Assembly: GCA_902566925.1 (NCBI GenBank)
Contig: CACFKO010000011.1
Span: 1 to 30,380 of the forward strand
Direction: 5' to 3'
Length of the DNA stretch: 30,380 nt
Origin: an uncultured Pelagibacteraceae bacterium
GTDB taxonomy: Bacteria; Pseudomonadota; Alphaproteobacteria; Pelagibacterales; Pelagibacteraceae
Shown: piece by piece, positions 8,021 to 16,352 of the stretch
How positions within the stretch are numbered: position 1 is the stretch's first letter
Layout of the letters: each line of letters begins with the position of its first letter
The notes under the pieces: generated by a model
What the model was told of the DNA's origin: nothing
Database searches by the model: none
Seen by the model: only the letters and a program-made list of their open reading frames with translations
Position numbers and translations under genes: made by a program

Positions 8021-8899
8021 TTGCTCTCAAAATCTCAAAAAGCTGTTTTATATATGATTGGATCTGTTTTTTGCTTCAGCACTATGGATTTAATAGTTAA
8101 ATACTTAAACAACGTGCCATTCGGACAGGTTTTGTTTATGAGATTTTTTTTTGGAATGATACCGATCCTTTTTTTAATACCCTCAGACAAAATTTTTACC
8201 TTTTACAAAACTAAAAGACCTATCCTTCATACTTTTAGGGCAATCAGTGGTACAATTGCTATTATAGCTTTATTTGTAGCTTTAAGAAATTTACCCTTAG
8301 CCGACGTTATCAGCTTAACCTTTACTGGTCCCCTATTTGTGACAATAATGTCTGTAATTTTTCTCTCAGAAAAAGTGGGTATAAGAAGATGGTCTGCTGT
8401 TTTAATCGGTTTTATTGGAATGTTATTTATAGTTCGTCCTGCTTTTCAGGAGATGAATCTTTATTACATTTTTCCGATTATATTTTCAATAGGTTTTGCA
8501 AATGTAGCAATAAGCATAAGAAGTTTATCAAAAACTGAACCAAATTATTTAATAGCCTTTTATTTTTCTTTGTTGTCACTTCTGGTTGGTCTTGGAACCA
8601 TTGTGAACGGATGGATATGGCCAACAATTTACGAAACACTGTTATTTATAATACTTGGTTTATCTGGAGGCATTGCAAATCTGTTGCTTACTCAGAGTTA
8701 CAGATTGGCAGATGCGAGCCTTGTTTCTCCAATTAAATACTTATCTTTAGTGATTGCGGTTGTGGCAGGTTATTTTATTTTTAGTGAAGTTCCTAAAAGT
8801 ATGACTTTATTTGGAGCCGCTCTGATAGTTATAAGTTCATTCATAATTTTTAAAAGAGAAGAAATATTAAAAAAACAAGTTGTGGCACCAAGATTATGA
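8021..8899 (+). CDS. EamA/DMT-superfamily transporter
   Basis: A 292-residue membrane protein with two EamA repeats of about five helices each, ten in all. Typical features are the N-terminal GSVFCFSTMDLIVKYL helix, the FMRFFFGMIPILFL helix, the ISLTFTGPLFVTIMSVIFLSEKVG stretch (partly quoted) at the end of repeat one, and SLVSPIKYLSLVIAVVAGYFIF in repeat two. The substrate cannot be told; relatives export amino acids or other metabolites. Translation probably starts at the TTG at 8021, preceded by an AAGGCGG-type ribosome-binding site; an in-frame ATG at 8054 would shorten the first helix. Its stop overlaps the next start (ATGA). Confidence 0.88.
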   Translation: MLSKSQKAVLYMIGSVFCFSTMDLIVKYLNNVPFGQVLFMRFFFGMIPILFLIPSDKIFTFYKTKRPILHTFRAISGTIAIIALFVALRNLPLADVISLTFTGPLFVTIMSVIFLSEKVGIRRWSAVLIGFIGMLFIVRPAFQEMNLYYIFPIIFSIGFANVAISIRSLSKTEPNYLIAFYFSLLSLLVGLGTIVNGWIWPTIYETLLFIILGLSGGIANLLLTQSYRLADASLVSPIKYLSLVIAVVAGYFIFSEVPKSMTLFGAALIVISSFIIFKREEILKKQVVAPRL

Positions 8900-9513
8900 A
8901 ACCTAAGTGGTGGAAAAAGTCGAAAAAACATCTTTCCAAAAAAGACAAAGTCATGTCTAAATTGCTTAAATCTTACAAAGGTTATTTGACTACAAGAAAT
9001 AATTTTTTTTACTCATTAACAAGATCGATAATTTCACAACAAATATCAGTTTCTGCAGCAAATTCAATTTTTTCTAAGTTTGAAAGAAAATGTAAAGGTA
9101 AAATTAAACCAAAAATTATATCTAAACTTTCAGTAACTGATTTAAGGAAGTGTGGCTTAAGCAGAATGAAAGCTACAGGTATAAAAAGTCTAGCTGATAA
9201 AATTTTAAAAAAAACATTTAATCCAAATCTCATTAATAAAATGAATGATGAGGAAGCGATAACTTATTTGTCCTCTTTAAAGCAAATAGGAAGATGGTCT
9301 AGTGAGATGGTATTGATATTCTTTTACAATAGACCTAATATATGGCCAGTTCAGGATATTGGCTTGTTAAGAGCTATTTCAAATAATTATAAAAAGAAAT
9401 ATCTTCCCCCAAAGTCTTTTGTTAATAAATTGCAAAAAAAATTTTCCCCTTATTGTACTCTAGCAGTAATGGCATTGTGGTATTCAGTAGACAATGAGCC
9501 TGTACAGTATTAA
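8896..9513 (+). CDS. HhH-GPD DNA glycosylase, AlkA-like (3-methyladenine DNA glycosylase II)
   Basis: A base-excision repair enzyme that removes alkylated purines. The 205-residue protein has the superfamily layout: an early SIISQQISVSAAN segment, the helix-hairpin-helix around LKQIGRWSSEMVLIF, and a catalytic Asp in WPVQDIGLLRA. In AlkA relatives the hairpin usually reads L-x-x-I-G-x-W-T/S-A; here Gln replaces the more common residue before the Ile, which is harmless. It is short, as in the minimal AlkA forms lacking the N-terminal domain. It is coupled to the EamA transporter gene by a four-base overlap, and the phosphoribosyltransferase follows after nine bases. Confidence 0.88.
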   Translation: MKPKWWKKSKKHLSKKDKVMSKLLKSYKGYLTTRNNFFYSLTRSIISQQISVSAANSIFSKFERKCKGKIKPKIISKLSVTDLRKCGLSRMKATGIKSLADKILKKTFNPNLINKMNDEEAITYLSSLKQIGRWSSEMVLIFFYNRPNIWPVQDIGLLRAISNNYKKKYLPPKSFVNKLQKKFSPYCTLAVMALWYSVDNEPVQY

Positions 9514-9522
9514 ATTCCTGAT

Positions 9523-10053
9523 ATGACCGAAAAATTAATAGTTTCTTGGGATGAATACAACAAGACTGTAGAAAAATTAGCTATCATGGTTCACGGTAGT
9601 GGTTATCAACCGACTTTGCTTGTTGGTATTATGAGAGGAGCTGCACCCATGATAGATGTTTTAAGTAGAGTTTTTAAATTAAAATGCGCTTATCTAGCGG
9701 TGGAGTCTTATAGCGGTAAGGGGGTTGAGGATGAACAGGGGGATATAGTGTTTTCAAGAGAGATGAGTTCCATTGCAAAAAATATGGGCGGAAAAATACT
9801 ACTGTGTGATGACTTGTCAGATACAGGAATTACTTTAAATAAAAGTGTAGATTGGTTAAGAAAATATGAACCAATAAAAGATAAAATTGAAGATATAAAA
9901 ACTGCGACCTTATGGAAGAAAAAAAAATCAACATTTGAACCAGATTATTGTGCTGTTAAGTTAAAAAGTGATCCGTGGATTGTACAACCTTTTGAACATT
10001 ACGAGGAAATTAGAATTGAACAATTGGAAAAAAAGCATAAAAAAAAGGGTTAA
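9523..10053 (+). CDS. Purine-type phosphoribosyltransferase (xanthine/hypoxanthine-guanine class)
   Basis: Joins a free purine base to PRPP, giving the nucleotide. The 176-residue protein has the type I PRTase fold: a PPi-loop region LLVGIMRGAAPMIDVLSR, the flexible-loop strand, and the PRPP-binding signature ILLCDDLSDTGITL with its acidic pair. The C-terminal segment DPWIVQPFEHYE is like that of Gpt-type and archaeal-like HGPRTs. Exact base preference cannot be decided. It faces the purine permease gene across a terminator, which fits purine salvage. The TAA stop is inside the left arm of that hairpin. Confidence 0.87.
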   Translation: MTEKLIVSWDEYNKTVEKLAIMVHGSGYQPTLLVGIMRGAAPMIDVLSRVFKLKCAYLAVESYSGKGVEDEQGDIVFSREMSSIAKNMGGKILLCDDLSDTGITLNKSVDWLRKYEPIKDKIEDIKTATLWKKKKSTFEPDYCAVKLKSDPWIVQPFEHYEEIRIEQLEKKHKKKG

Positions 10054-10074
10054 ACTTTCGTTCAACCCTTTTTT
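10041..10074. terminator. Bidirectional intrinsic terminator between the phosphoribosyltransferase and permease genes
   Basis: A 15-bp inverted repeat (10041-10055 and 10060-10074) with one A/C mismatch (10052/10063) and a TTTC loop (10056-10059). The core is GGGTT/AACCC, and the outer ends are runs of A on the left and T on the right, so it gives a stem plus U-tract on both strands. It lies between two convergent genes and overlaps the stop of the left one. It is the only clear intrinsic terminator seen in the window. Confidence 0.87.
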
Positions 10075-10092
10075 TAAAGAATATTTACTATT

Positions 10093-11448
10093 CTAAACTG
10101 AAAAGCTCAATACACTTAGCACTGCAACTAACCATATTGCTGGCGATGTTTTTGCAGCATCACCACTTAGTATTTTAATTAGTGCATAAGCTATAAAAGC
10201 TAAAGCAATACCATTACTAATGCTATAAGTTAATGGCATAGTTATCATGGCAATTACCGCAGGAGCGGACTCCGCTATGTCATCCCACTCGATATCTGTA
10301 ATGTTTCTTACAAACAGAACAGCAACGTACACAAGTGCAGCACCATCTATTTCTTTTGGAAGGCTTGTTGCTAGAGGTGCAAAACCCAAGCATAGAAGAA
10401 ATAGAACTCCAATGACTAAAGATGTCATTCCAGTTCTTCCTCCTGCTTTAACTCCAGCACCAGACTCAACATAACTTGTAACAGTAGTTGTCCCTAGAAA
10501 TGATCCAGCTACAGTTCCAACACTGTCAGCAAGCATTGCTTTATCTATGTCCTCAACCTTATTTCCTTTTATTTTGCCAGAAACATTTGCAACTGAAGTT
10601 AAGGTTCCAGCTGTATCAAAAAAGTCAATAAAGAAAAGTGTGAATATAACAGTTAACCCACTTCCGGTTAAAACTTTTCCTGTACTAAAACCTTCTACTG
10701 CATCAAAAAGATAACTCATTGAAGGAGGTGCAGAAAAAATTCCATTAAATTTTGCTAATGAACTTCCACCCTCTATTGTTGCTCCAGTCCAGTCCCACAT
10801 AGGTAACCAAGCGAGTACACTAAATACCAATATCCCAATGATAATGTTGCCTTTTACTTTCATTTTTTCCAAGACAATCATCACAACCAGCGCAAGACAA
10901 CCCAATAAAACTAAGGGATTTTTAATATCTCCTAGAGTTACTAAAGTGACAGGATGATCTCCAACCACACCCATTATCTCTAAACCAATAATAGATAAGA
11001 AAAGACCAATCCCGGCTCCAATTCCTAGCTTTAAACTTCTTGGAATAGAATTAATTATCCAGGCCCTGATGGGAGTAAGAGATACCAACAAAAACAATAT
11101 CCCAGCAAGTAATACCGCTGATAAAGCTTCAGCAGGCGTATACTTCATTCCACCAACTACACCAAACGCAACAAAGGCATTAATTCCCATTCCCGGCGCT
11201 AAGCCGATTGGCCAAGTTTTTCCATAAAATGCCATAATAAAACAAGCTATGGCAGTCGCAACTATCGTAGCAGTAAACACACCTCCAAAATCAAAAAAAC
11301 CTTTTTCCGTTCCGGCAAACTCACCAGAAAGAATAAAAGGATTTAAAAACATGATGTAAGCCATAGTCAGGAATGTTGTAACTCCAGCTACGACCTCCGT
11401 ATTAAAAGTGGTTTTATGCTTTTTATACTCAAAATATTTATCCATCAT
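10093..11448 (-). CDS. NCS2-family purine (adenine/hypoxanthine/guanine) permease, AzgA/PbuG type
   Basis: A 451-residue inner-membrane transporter with about 12-14 helices. Characteristic segments are TEVVAGVTTFLTMAYIMFLNP near the start (partly quoted), LAPGMGINAFVAFGVVGGM, LGIGAGIGLFLSIIGLE, FIDFFDTAGTLTSVA, and GTTTVTSYVESGAGVKAGGRTG. These identify the AzgA-like branch of NCS2, which imports adenine, hypoxanthine or guanine with protons. The two adjacent ATGs (11448 and 11445) follow an unusually good GGAGG ribosome-binding site nine bases upstream. Facing the phosphoribosyltransferase gene, it should supply the base that the enzyme converts to nucleotide. Confidence 0.93.
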   Translation of the reverse strand: MMDKYFEYKKHKTTFNTEVVAGVTTFLTMAYIMFLNPFILSGEFAGTEKGFFDFGGVFTATIVATAIACFIMAFYGKTWPIGLAPGMGINAFVAFGVVGGMKYTPAEALSAVLLAGILFLLVSLTPIRAWIINSIPRSLKLGIGAGIGLFLSIIGLEIMGVVGDHPVTLVTLGDIKNPLVLLGCLALVVMIVLEKMKVKGNIIIGILVFSVLAWLPMWDWTGATIEGGSSLAKFNGIFSAPPSMSYLFDAVEGFSTGKVLTGSGLTVIFTLFFIDFFDTAGTLTSVANVSGKIKGNKVEDIDKAMLADSVGTVAGSFLGTTTVTSYVESGAGVKAGGRTGMTSLVIGVLFLLCLGFAPLATSLPKEIDGAALVYVAVLFVRNITDIEWDDIAESAPAVIAMITMPLTYSISNGIALAFIAYALIKILSGDAAKTSPAIWLVAVLSVLSFSV

Positions 11449-11502
11449 AAAACTTTTCCTCCAGACGGCGACTCTAGTACTTCTCTAAAAATATAAAAGT
11501 TC
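11449..11502 (-). promoter_or_regulatory. Possible structured 5' leader of the purine permease gene, covering its ribosome-binding site
   Basis: On the minus-strand RNA, GAACUUUU (11502-11495) can pair with AAAAGUUU (11457-11450), directly between the GGAGG (11462-11458) and the AUG. Inside it, CUAGA (11477-11473) can pair with UCUGG (11465-11461) around a seven-base loop, taking up the first two G of the GGAGG. Such folding could hide the ribosome-binding site. I do not recognise a known purine riboswitch class, and short AU-rich helices arise easily by chance. The rest of the 11449-11602 spacer shows no gene or strong promoter match. Confidence 0.28.
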
Positions 11503-11602
11503 AAAATGGGTTTAATTTAAATTCAAAGTTGTATATTGTTTATAACTCTTAGAGATCTGCAATGGATTTTTTGCTATTCTTAAAAAAATTCAAAAGTTTT
11601 TT

Positions 11603-11899
11603 ATGAAAAAAATATTATTTTTTTGTTTGTTTCTAATTTTAATCTCAGGTTGTAAAACAGTCACGAAAAGGGTAGACGAGGCCTCAAAAAAAGAATCAGA
11701 AAAGCTAAGTAAATTTCTTAAAAAAACGGAAACTGATTTAAAAATAGAATTTGGTACCCCTGATTTAATAGAGGTAGGAAGTAACAAAAATAGGATTTTT
11801 GTTTATTATGACTCTAAATTTAAAATAAAGTGTGAAAGACGATTTGAAATTAATCCTAAAAATTTAGTAATCGCTTTTAATAGCAAGAATTGTTTTTAG
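11603..11899 (+). CDS. Small lipoprotein of unknown function
   Basis: 98 residues with a clear lipoprotein signal: KKILFF, a hydrophobic core and the lipobox LISGC (Cys17). The mature part begins with a charged helix (TKRVDEASKKESEKLSKFLKK), followed by IEFGTPDLIEVGSNKNRIFVYY, which resembles the small beta domain of BamE/SmpA-like lipoproteins (F-G-x-P-D then a strand), and ends in two Cys (KIKCERRF, SKNCF) that could form a disulfide. I cannot assign a family with confidence. The gene is divergent from the permease and ends one base before the oppositely oriented oligopeptidase gene. Confidence 0.75.
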   Translation: MKKILFFCLFLILISGCKTVTKRVDEASKKESEKLSKFLKKTETDLKIEFGTPDLIEVGSNKNRIFVYYDSKFKIKCERRFEINPKNLVIAFNSKNCF

Positions 11900-11900
11900 T

Positions 11901-13967
11901 CTATAATTTGCCTGCAATTTTTAAAGCAAATGCATAATCGAAAGCAGTATCTTCAATTATATTTTTCCTACCAGAACGAGACCCATGACCAGCATCCATT
12001 TCACATTTTAAAAGCAACAAATGACTATCAGTTTTGTAATCTCTGAGTTTTGCACAGTACTTGGTTGGTTCATCAAACAAAACTCTTGAGTCAGATAAAG
12101 ACGTTGTTATTAAAATATGGGGGTAATCTTTTTTTTCAATGTTATCATATGGAGCATATGATCTTATATACTGAAAGTGTTCCATATTATTTTTAGCATC
12201 TCCAAATTCTTTTAACTCACCTTTTGTTAAGGGCAACGAATGATCTAAATTTGTTGTTAGGTTATCACAGAATGGAACTGCCATTATGGCTCCAAGAAAT
12301 AATTCTGGAGATTGATTTACAACATTAGATACCAAAAGCCCACCTGCAGAACCTCCAAAAGCAATCAATTTTTTTTTGTTGGTATATTTTTTTTCTATTA
12401 AAAATTTTCCACAACTAATGAAATCTGAGAATGTATTTTTTTTACTCAACATTTTTCCTTCGCGCCACCATTTCATCCCTCGTTCAAGACCCCCTCGGAT
12501 ATGACAGGTCGCCCAAATTATATTTCTATTTATCAAAGATAATCTTGAAGATGAAAACGAAGGATTTACAGAGCTCCCATAACTTCCATAACCATACAAT
12601 AAAAGATGAGAGTTTCCATCCAATTTGGTCTTTTTATGGTAGGTAATTGTTATAGGAATTTGACGTCCATCATGACTTGGACAATTTAAACGTTCCACAA
12701 TGTAATCATTCCTATTATGGCCTGATGGAATCTCTTGTTCTTTAACGAGTTTTTTTTCTTTTGTTTTAAGATTATATTCATAAGTCCTAGCAGGTGTCTT
12801 GGGAGACTCAAAGCCGATTCTAATAGTATCAGTATTTTTATTTTTTTGCATAAGGGAAACACCTGGCGATATTACTTTTTCATTAGTAAATATTAATTGT
12901 TCTTCTTGGTTTGTTTTTATATTTCTAACAAAAACTTTTCCAAGAGCATCAGAAACTTCTGTTCTCAGAATCCAATTCTTTAAAAAAGTTAAACCACCTA
13001 TTAAAACCCCATTTTTTGCCGGCACGAAATCTTCCCATTGATTTATTTTTTGATGAGAGCATTTTGTAATTTTAAAATCTTCTGCGTCTTTGTTTGTGTG
13101 CATGAACCAATGACCATCAAAACTGTCAACGCTATAAAGTATACCCTCTTCTCTTTTTATAAATAATTTTGTTTTAAATATTTTTTCATCTTTGTGGAAA
13201 TAATAAACTTCTGAAGTTGTGTGCTCTCCAGTCTCAACTAAATAAAACTCTTCACACGAGGTAGTATCAATTGAACATGTAAATCTCTCGTCTTTTTCCT
13301 CAAAAATTAATTTATCCTCTTTTACATTAGTGCCTAATTTATGTTGGAAGATTTGACGAGGCCTTTTTTGACTGTCATGTTTTCGGTAAAAAAAAGATTT
13401 ATCATCATAGGCCCAAACTATCCCGCCGGCTGTTTCCTCTATTTTTTCAATTATTTTATTATCTGATATTCTTCTTATAAAAATTGTGAAGTATTCACCT
13501 CCTTTATCATCTACAGAATATGCCAGGAGTTCATCGTTGTTAGATACAGTAAGATCTCCAGTGCTGAAAAATTTTTTTCCTTTAGCTTCTAAGTCTGCAT
13601 CAAAATAACATTCTATTTTTTTATCACCAATTTTTCTTCTTAGTTTTTTAAAATAGTTTCCGTCTTTTGTAGTTTTAGTCCAGTATTCATAATGTTTATC
13701 TTTGAAAGGTAAACTCTCATCATCCAATTTTATTCTTCCTTCAATTTCATTAAAAAGAATTTTTTGTAAATCCTCAGTATCTTTCATATTTTCTTTTGTA
13801 TAAGCATTTTCTTCCTTTAAATATTTTTTTACCTCAGGATTTAGCTTGTCTGTATCTCTTAAGATTTCAAGACAATTTTCCTGATGTATCCATGAATATT
13901 CATCTACCCAGCTAAAGCCATGACAACTTTTCTTTTCAGGTTGTTTCCTTAATTGTGGTATCTTCAT
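11901..13967 (-). CDS. ptrB: Oligopeptidase B (prolyl oligopeptidase family S9A)
   Basis: A serine peptidase that cuts short peptides, typically after Arg/Lys, in the cytoplasm. The 688 residues show the N-terminal HGFSWVDEYSWIH segment, the seven-bladed propeller domain (about residues 70-400), and a C-terminal alpha/beta hydrolase domain with LLLYGYGSYG, HIRGGLERGMKWW, the nucleophile motif GGSAGGLL, the Asp in TTSLSDSRV, and the His of MDAGHGSRSGR. Length is normal. The ATG at 13967 agrees with the usual start of the family. It starts only 12 bp from the divergent J-protein gene and its 3' end abuts the small lipoprotein gene. Confidence 0.93.
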   Translation of the reverse strand: MKIPQLRKQPEKKSCHGFSWVDEYSWIHQENCLEILRDTDKLNPEVKKYLKEENAYTKENMKDTEDLQKILFNEIEGRIKLDDESLPFKDKHYEYWTKTTKDGNYFKKLRRKIGDKKIECYFDADLEAKGKKFFSTGDLTVSNNDELLAYSVDDKGGEYFTIFIRRISDNKIIEKIEETAGGIVWAYDDKSFFYRKHDSQKRPRQIFQHKLGTNVKEDKLIFEEKDERFTCSIDTTSCEEFYLVETGEHTTSEVYYFHKDEKIFKTKLFIKREEGILYSVDSFDGHWFMHTNKDAEDFKITKCSHQKINQWEDFVPAKNGVLIGGLTFLKNWILRTEVSDALGKVFVRNIKTNQEEQLIFTNEKVISPGVSLMQKNKNTDTIRIGFESPKTPARTYEYNLKTKEKKLVKEQEIPSGHNRNDYIVERLNCPSHDGRQIPITITYHKKTKLDGNSHLLLYGYGSYGSSVNPSFSSSRLSLINRNIIWATCHIRGGLERGMKWWREGKMLSKKNTFSDFISCGKFLIEKKYTNKKKLIAFGGSAGGLLVSNVVNQSPELFLGAIMAVPFCDNLTTNLDHSLPLTKGELKEFGDAKNNMEHFQYIRSYAPYDNIEKKDYPHILITTSLSDSRVLFDEPTKYCAKLRDYKTDSHLLLLKCEMDAGHGSRSGRKNIIEDTAFDYAFALKIAGKL

Positions 13968-13979
13968 AAGAAAAAAAAT

Positions 13980-14495
13980 ATGAACTTATTTTTAATCATT
14001 GGAATTTGTTTTGTCATTCTCTATTTATTATTAAATTGGTTTAGCAAAGCAAGTAGTAAAAAAATCGCAAAAGGCATTAGATATGTAATTTTTACAGTAG
14101 CAGTTCTATTAGCTATAATACTTTTTTTAGTTGGCCGATATGCATTTAGCATTCCAATTCTAATATTTTTATTACCCCTTCTTAAATTAAAAGGTGGAAT
14201 AGGTTTGTTTCAGCTTTTTCAACTTTGGAGACTTATTAGTTACCTTCGTCAAACAGGCAGATATTCATTTAGATCTGGAGCTAACTACTCAAAAGCTTCC
14301 CCAAACATTTCCTTGGAGGATGCATATAATATTTTGGGCTGCACAAGAGGCAAAACCTCAAAATCAGAAGTGTTATCAAAATATAAAAAAATTATGTCCA
14401 AACTTCATCCCGATAAAAATGATACTGATACGACTAAACTTGCTCAAATTGTTTCAGAAGCAAAAGAAACAATATTAAAAAAAGATTTTAGTTAG
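13980..14495 (+). CDS. Membrane-anchored C-terminal J-domain protein (Tim14/Pam18-like layout)
   Basis: I start it at the ATG at 13980; an upstream in-frame TTG at 13953 would lie inside the divergent oligopeptidase gene. The 171-residue protein has two or three N-terminal transmembrane segments (about residues 2-20, 35-52 and 58-72), a short linker, and a J domain at the very C terminus (about 110-170): LEDAYNILGCTRGKTSKSEVLSKYKKIMSKLHPDKN, quoted only as the pieces NILGC and KLHPDKN. The HPD signature is intact, so it should stimulate a DnaK ATPase at the membrane. This arrangement is common in Alphaproteobacteria and resembles mitochondrial Tim14. Its 3' end overlaps the GT9 gene by four bases. 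Confidence 0.85.
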   Translation: MNLFLIIGICFVILYLLLNWFSKASSKKIAKGIRYVIFTVAVLLAIILFLVGRYAFSIPILIFLLPLLKLKGGIGLFQLFQLWRLISYLRQTGRYSFRSGANYSKASPNISLEDAYNILGCTRGKTSKSEVLSKYKKIMSKLHPDKNDTDTTKLAQIVSEAKETILKKDFS

Positions 14496-15412
14496 GTTAA
14501 TAGCTTAATAGACTCAGACAAAACAGAGCTAAAAGAAATCTTTTCTTTTCCAAGTGTATCATGTTTGGTGCTATCCTTTTCCCCCTCAGGCTCAATAGTG
14601 AACATTCTCAGGGAGTACTTCCCATATGCCATGATTGGACTATCCATAAACAATGTTAGCGATTTAACTCCCAGCGCAACAGACAAATGTGCAAATCCTG
14701 TATCGGAGCCTATATACAAATCACAGTTTTTAATAATAGGCAAAGTTTCTTTAATACTAAGTTCTTCAAAAGATTTACAATTTTTTCCAACATCTGAATT
14801 TTTTAACTTATTTATTAAATCAATATCGTTCTTTCCACCAGCTATATAAAATTTACAATTTTTTCTTTTTTTTAATTCTTCGCAAAGTTTGATATAGTTA
14901 TCTATATCCCATCTTTTAGTGATACCAGATGCAGAAATACCAAGACATATGTGTTTTAAATTCTTATCAAAATTTTTTTTATTTTCTTTAATTTTTAAAT
15001 TAGGTTCTGTTGAAACGGTCTGACCAATTATACTCTCAGTAAAAATTTTAGCACTATAAACTATATTATCTTTAGATTTAAACAAAGGGTATTGATGAAT
15101 CGACTTTATCCCACAAAATCTTGCAATTAAATTATACCTTAGAGAACTATTAAAAATAAAAACTTTATCAAATTTTCTTTTTCTTAATTCATTAGACAGA
15201 TTAAAAAATCCGCCTAACCCATCTTTTTCTTTATCCAATATAATAATTTCATTGACATGCACATCTTCCGCAAAAATATCAGTTGCTTTTGAACTTTCCT
15301 TGGACAAAATACTAACAGGGGTACCAAATTTTTTTGATATTGCGTGAATATAAGGTAAAAAAATTACCATATCACCAATTCCGTACCTTTGTTGAATAAT
15401 AAGAATTTTCAT
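14492..15412 (-). CDS. Glycosyltransferase family 9 (heptosyltransferase-like)
   Basis: A 306-residue GT-B enzyme related to the LPS heptosyltransferases WaaC/WaaF. The start reads KILIIQQRYGIGDMVIFLPY, the GT9 opening with the GD pair. The second half has KRWDIDNYIKLCEEL, CKFYIAGGKNDID, and the donor-site motif IGSDTGFAHLSVALGVKSLTLF (partly quoted). It should transfer an ADP-heptose-type sugar in cell-envelope polysaccharide or lipid A core synthesis at the inner face of the inner membrane. The true donor and acceptor cannot be read from sequence. It stands alone on the minus strand, divergent from the DapA-like gene by 46 bp. Confidence 0.85.
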   Translation of the reverse strand: MKILIIQQRYGIGDMVIFLPYIHAISKKFGTPVSILSKESSKATDIFAEDVHVNEIIILDKEKDGLGGFFNLSNELRKRKFDKVFIFNSSLRYNLIARFCGIKSIHQYPLFKSKDNIVYSAKIFTESIIGQTVSTEPNLKIKENKKNFDKNLKHICLGISASGITKRWDIDNYIKLCEELKKRKNCKFYIAGGKNDIDLINKLKNSDVGKNCKSFEELSIKETLPIIKNCDLYIGSDTGFAHLSVALGVKSLTLFMDSPIMAYGKYSLRMFTIEPEGEKDSTKHDTLGKEKISFSSVLSESIKLLT

Positions 15413-15458
15413 TCTTTTTTAATTTATAGTACGTTTATATACAAAATTAGGTGAAAAC

Positions 15459-16349
15459 ATGTCGGAAATTTTGAGAGGTGTATTTGCAGCATCGATGTCA
15501 GTTTTAAAAGCTGATTTAAGCTTAGATATTAAAAAAACCATACATCATGCTAAGAAAAATCTTGATGAAAAAGGAGTAGGCTCTGCATTTTTTGGCAGCA
15601 CGGGTTGTGGACAGCTAATCTCAATTGATGAAAAGAAAAAATTTATTAATGCTTTATCGAAAGAAAATTTTAAAGAACAAATCCTAATAGGTACATCATG
15701 CAACAGTTTAAATGACACCATAAATATAATGCTGCACTCTACCAAGGCAGGTTTTAAAAATTTTCTTATTATGAACGTTGCTTACTATAAAAATGAGGAT
15801 AATGGTGTTTATAATTTTTATAAAAATATAATTAAATCTGTGCCACAAGCTAAAATTATACTTTATAATTTTTCTAAATTAAGCGGATATACTTTTACAC
15901 CCGAAGTAACAAAAAGATTGATAAAAGATTTTCCAAAAAATATAGTTGGAATGAAAGACAGCACAGGAAATCTTTGGGATAATTTTAAAGCCAAAAATTT
16001 TTCGATGTTTGTCGGAAGTGAGAAAAAGCTTTTGAATGGACTTAAGACAGGTGCTGCCGGCTGTATCTCAGCAACAACTAATGTTACCGGTTCTTTAGCG
16101 AAAAAAGTTTTTGATGATTTCCACAAGAATGGAGATTCTTCTGAAGATGTAAAACTTAAGGCTTTGAGAACAGTTTTTGATGATACTGGAAATCTAATTT
16201 CAGCTTTGCATACTTTAAAAAGTATGGAAAATGAAATTTACGAAAATATTCTTCCACCCTTAGAAATGTTGAGTGAAGAGAAAAAAAAAGAAATGCTAAA
16301 AAAATTAAAAGATTTAAACTTTTTACCAAGCAAAAATATTGCTGCTTAA
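15459..16349 (+). CDS. DHDPS/NAL-family pyruvate-dependent aldolase (DapA-like, substrate unknown)
   Basis: A 296-residue TIM-barrel class I aldolase. The Schiff-base Lys is in IVGMKDSTGN and the catalytic Tyr in ILYNFSKLSG. The dihydrodipicolinate synthase loop that normally reads GTTGE is here GSTGCGQ, and the Arg that follows the Tyr in true DapA (YNVPxRTG) is replaced (YNFSKLSG). This argues against lysine-pathway DapA and for another 2-keto-acid lyase or aldolase. The start ATG is preceded by AGGTGA. The cyclopropane synthase gene follows after three bases, so they are probably cotranscribed, but I see no metabolic link between them. Confidence 0.82.
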   Translation: MSEILRGVFAASMSVLKADLSLDIKKTIHHAKKNLDEKGVGSAFFGSTGCGQLISIDEKKKFINALSKENFKEQILIGTSCNSLNDTINIMLHSTKAGFKNFLIMNVAYYKNEDNGVYNFYKNIIKSVPQAKIILYNFSKLSGYTFTPEVTKRLIKDFPKNIVGMKDSTGNLWDNFKAKNFSMFVGSEKKLLNGLKTGAAGCISATTNVTGSLAKKVFDDFHKNGDSSEDVKLKALRTVFDDTGNLISALHTLKSMENEIYENILPPLEMLSEEKKKEMLKKLKDLNFLPSKNIAA

Positions 16350-16352
16350 AAT

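Noticed and set aside
11503..11602. Near-direct repeats (TTCAAAGTT and AAGTTCAAA) in the permease/lipoprotein spacer
   Set aside because: Short, AT-rich and imperfect; no convincing operator or promoter pair could be fixed.
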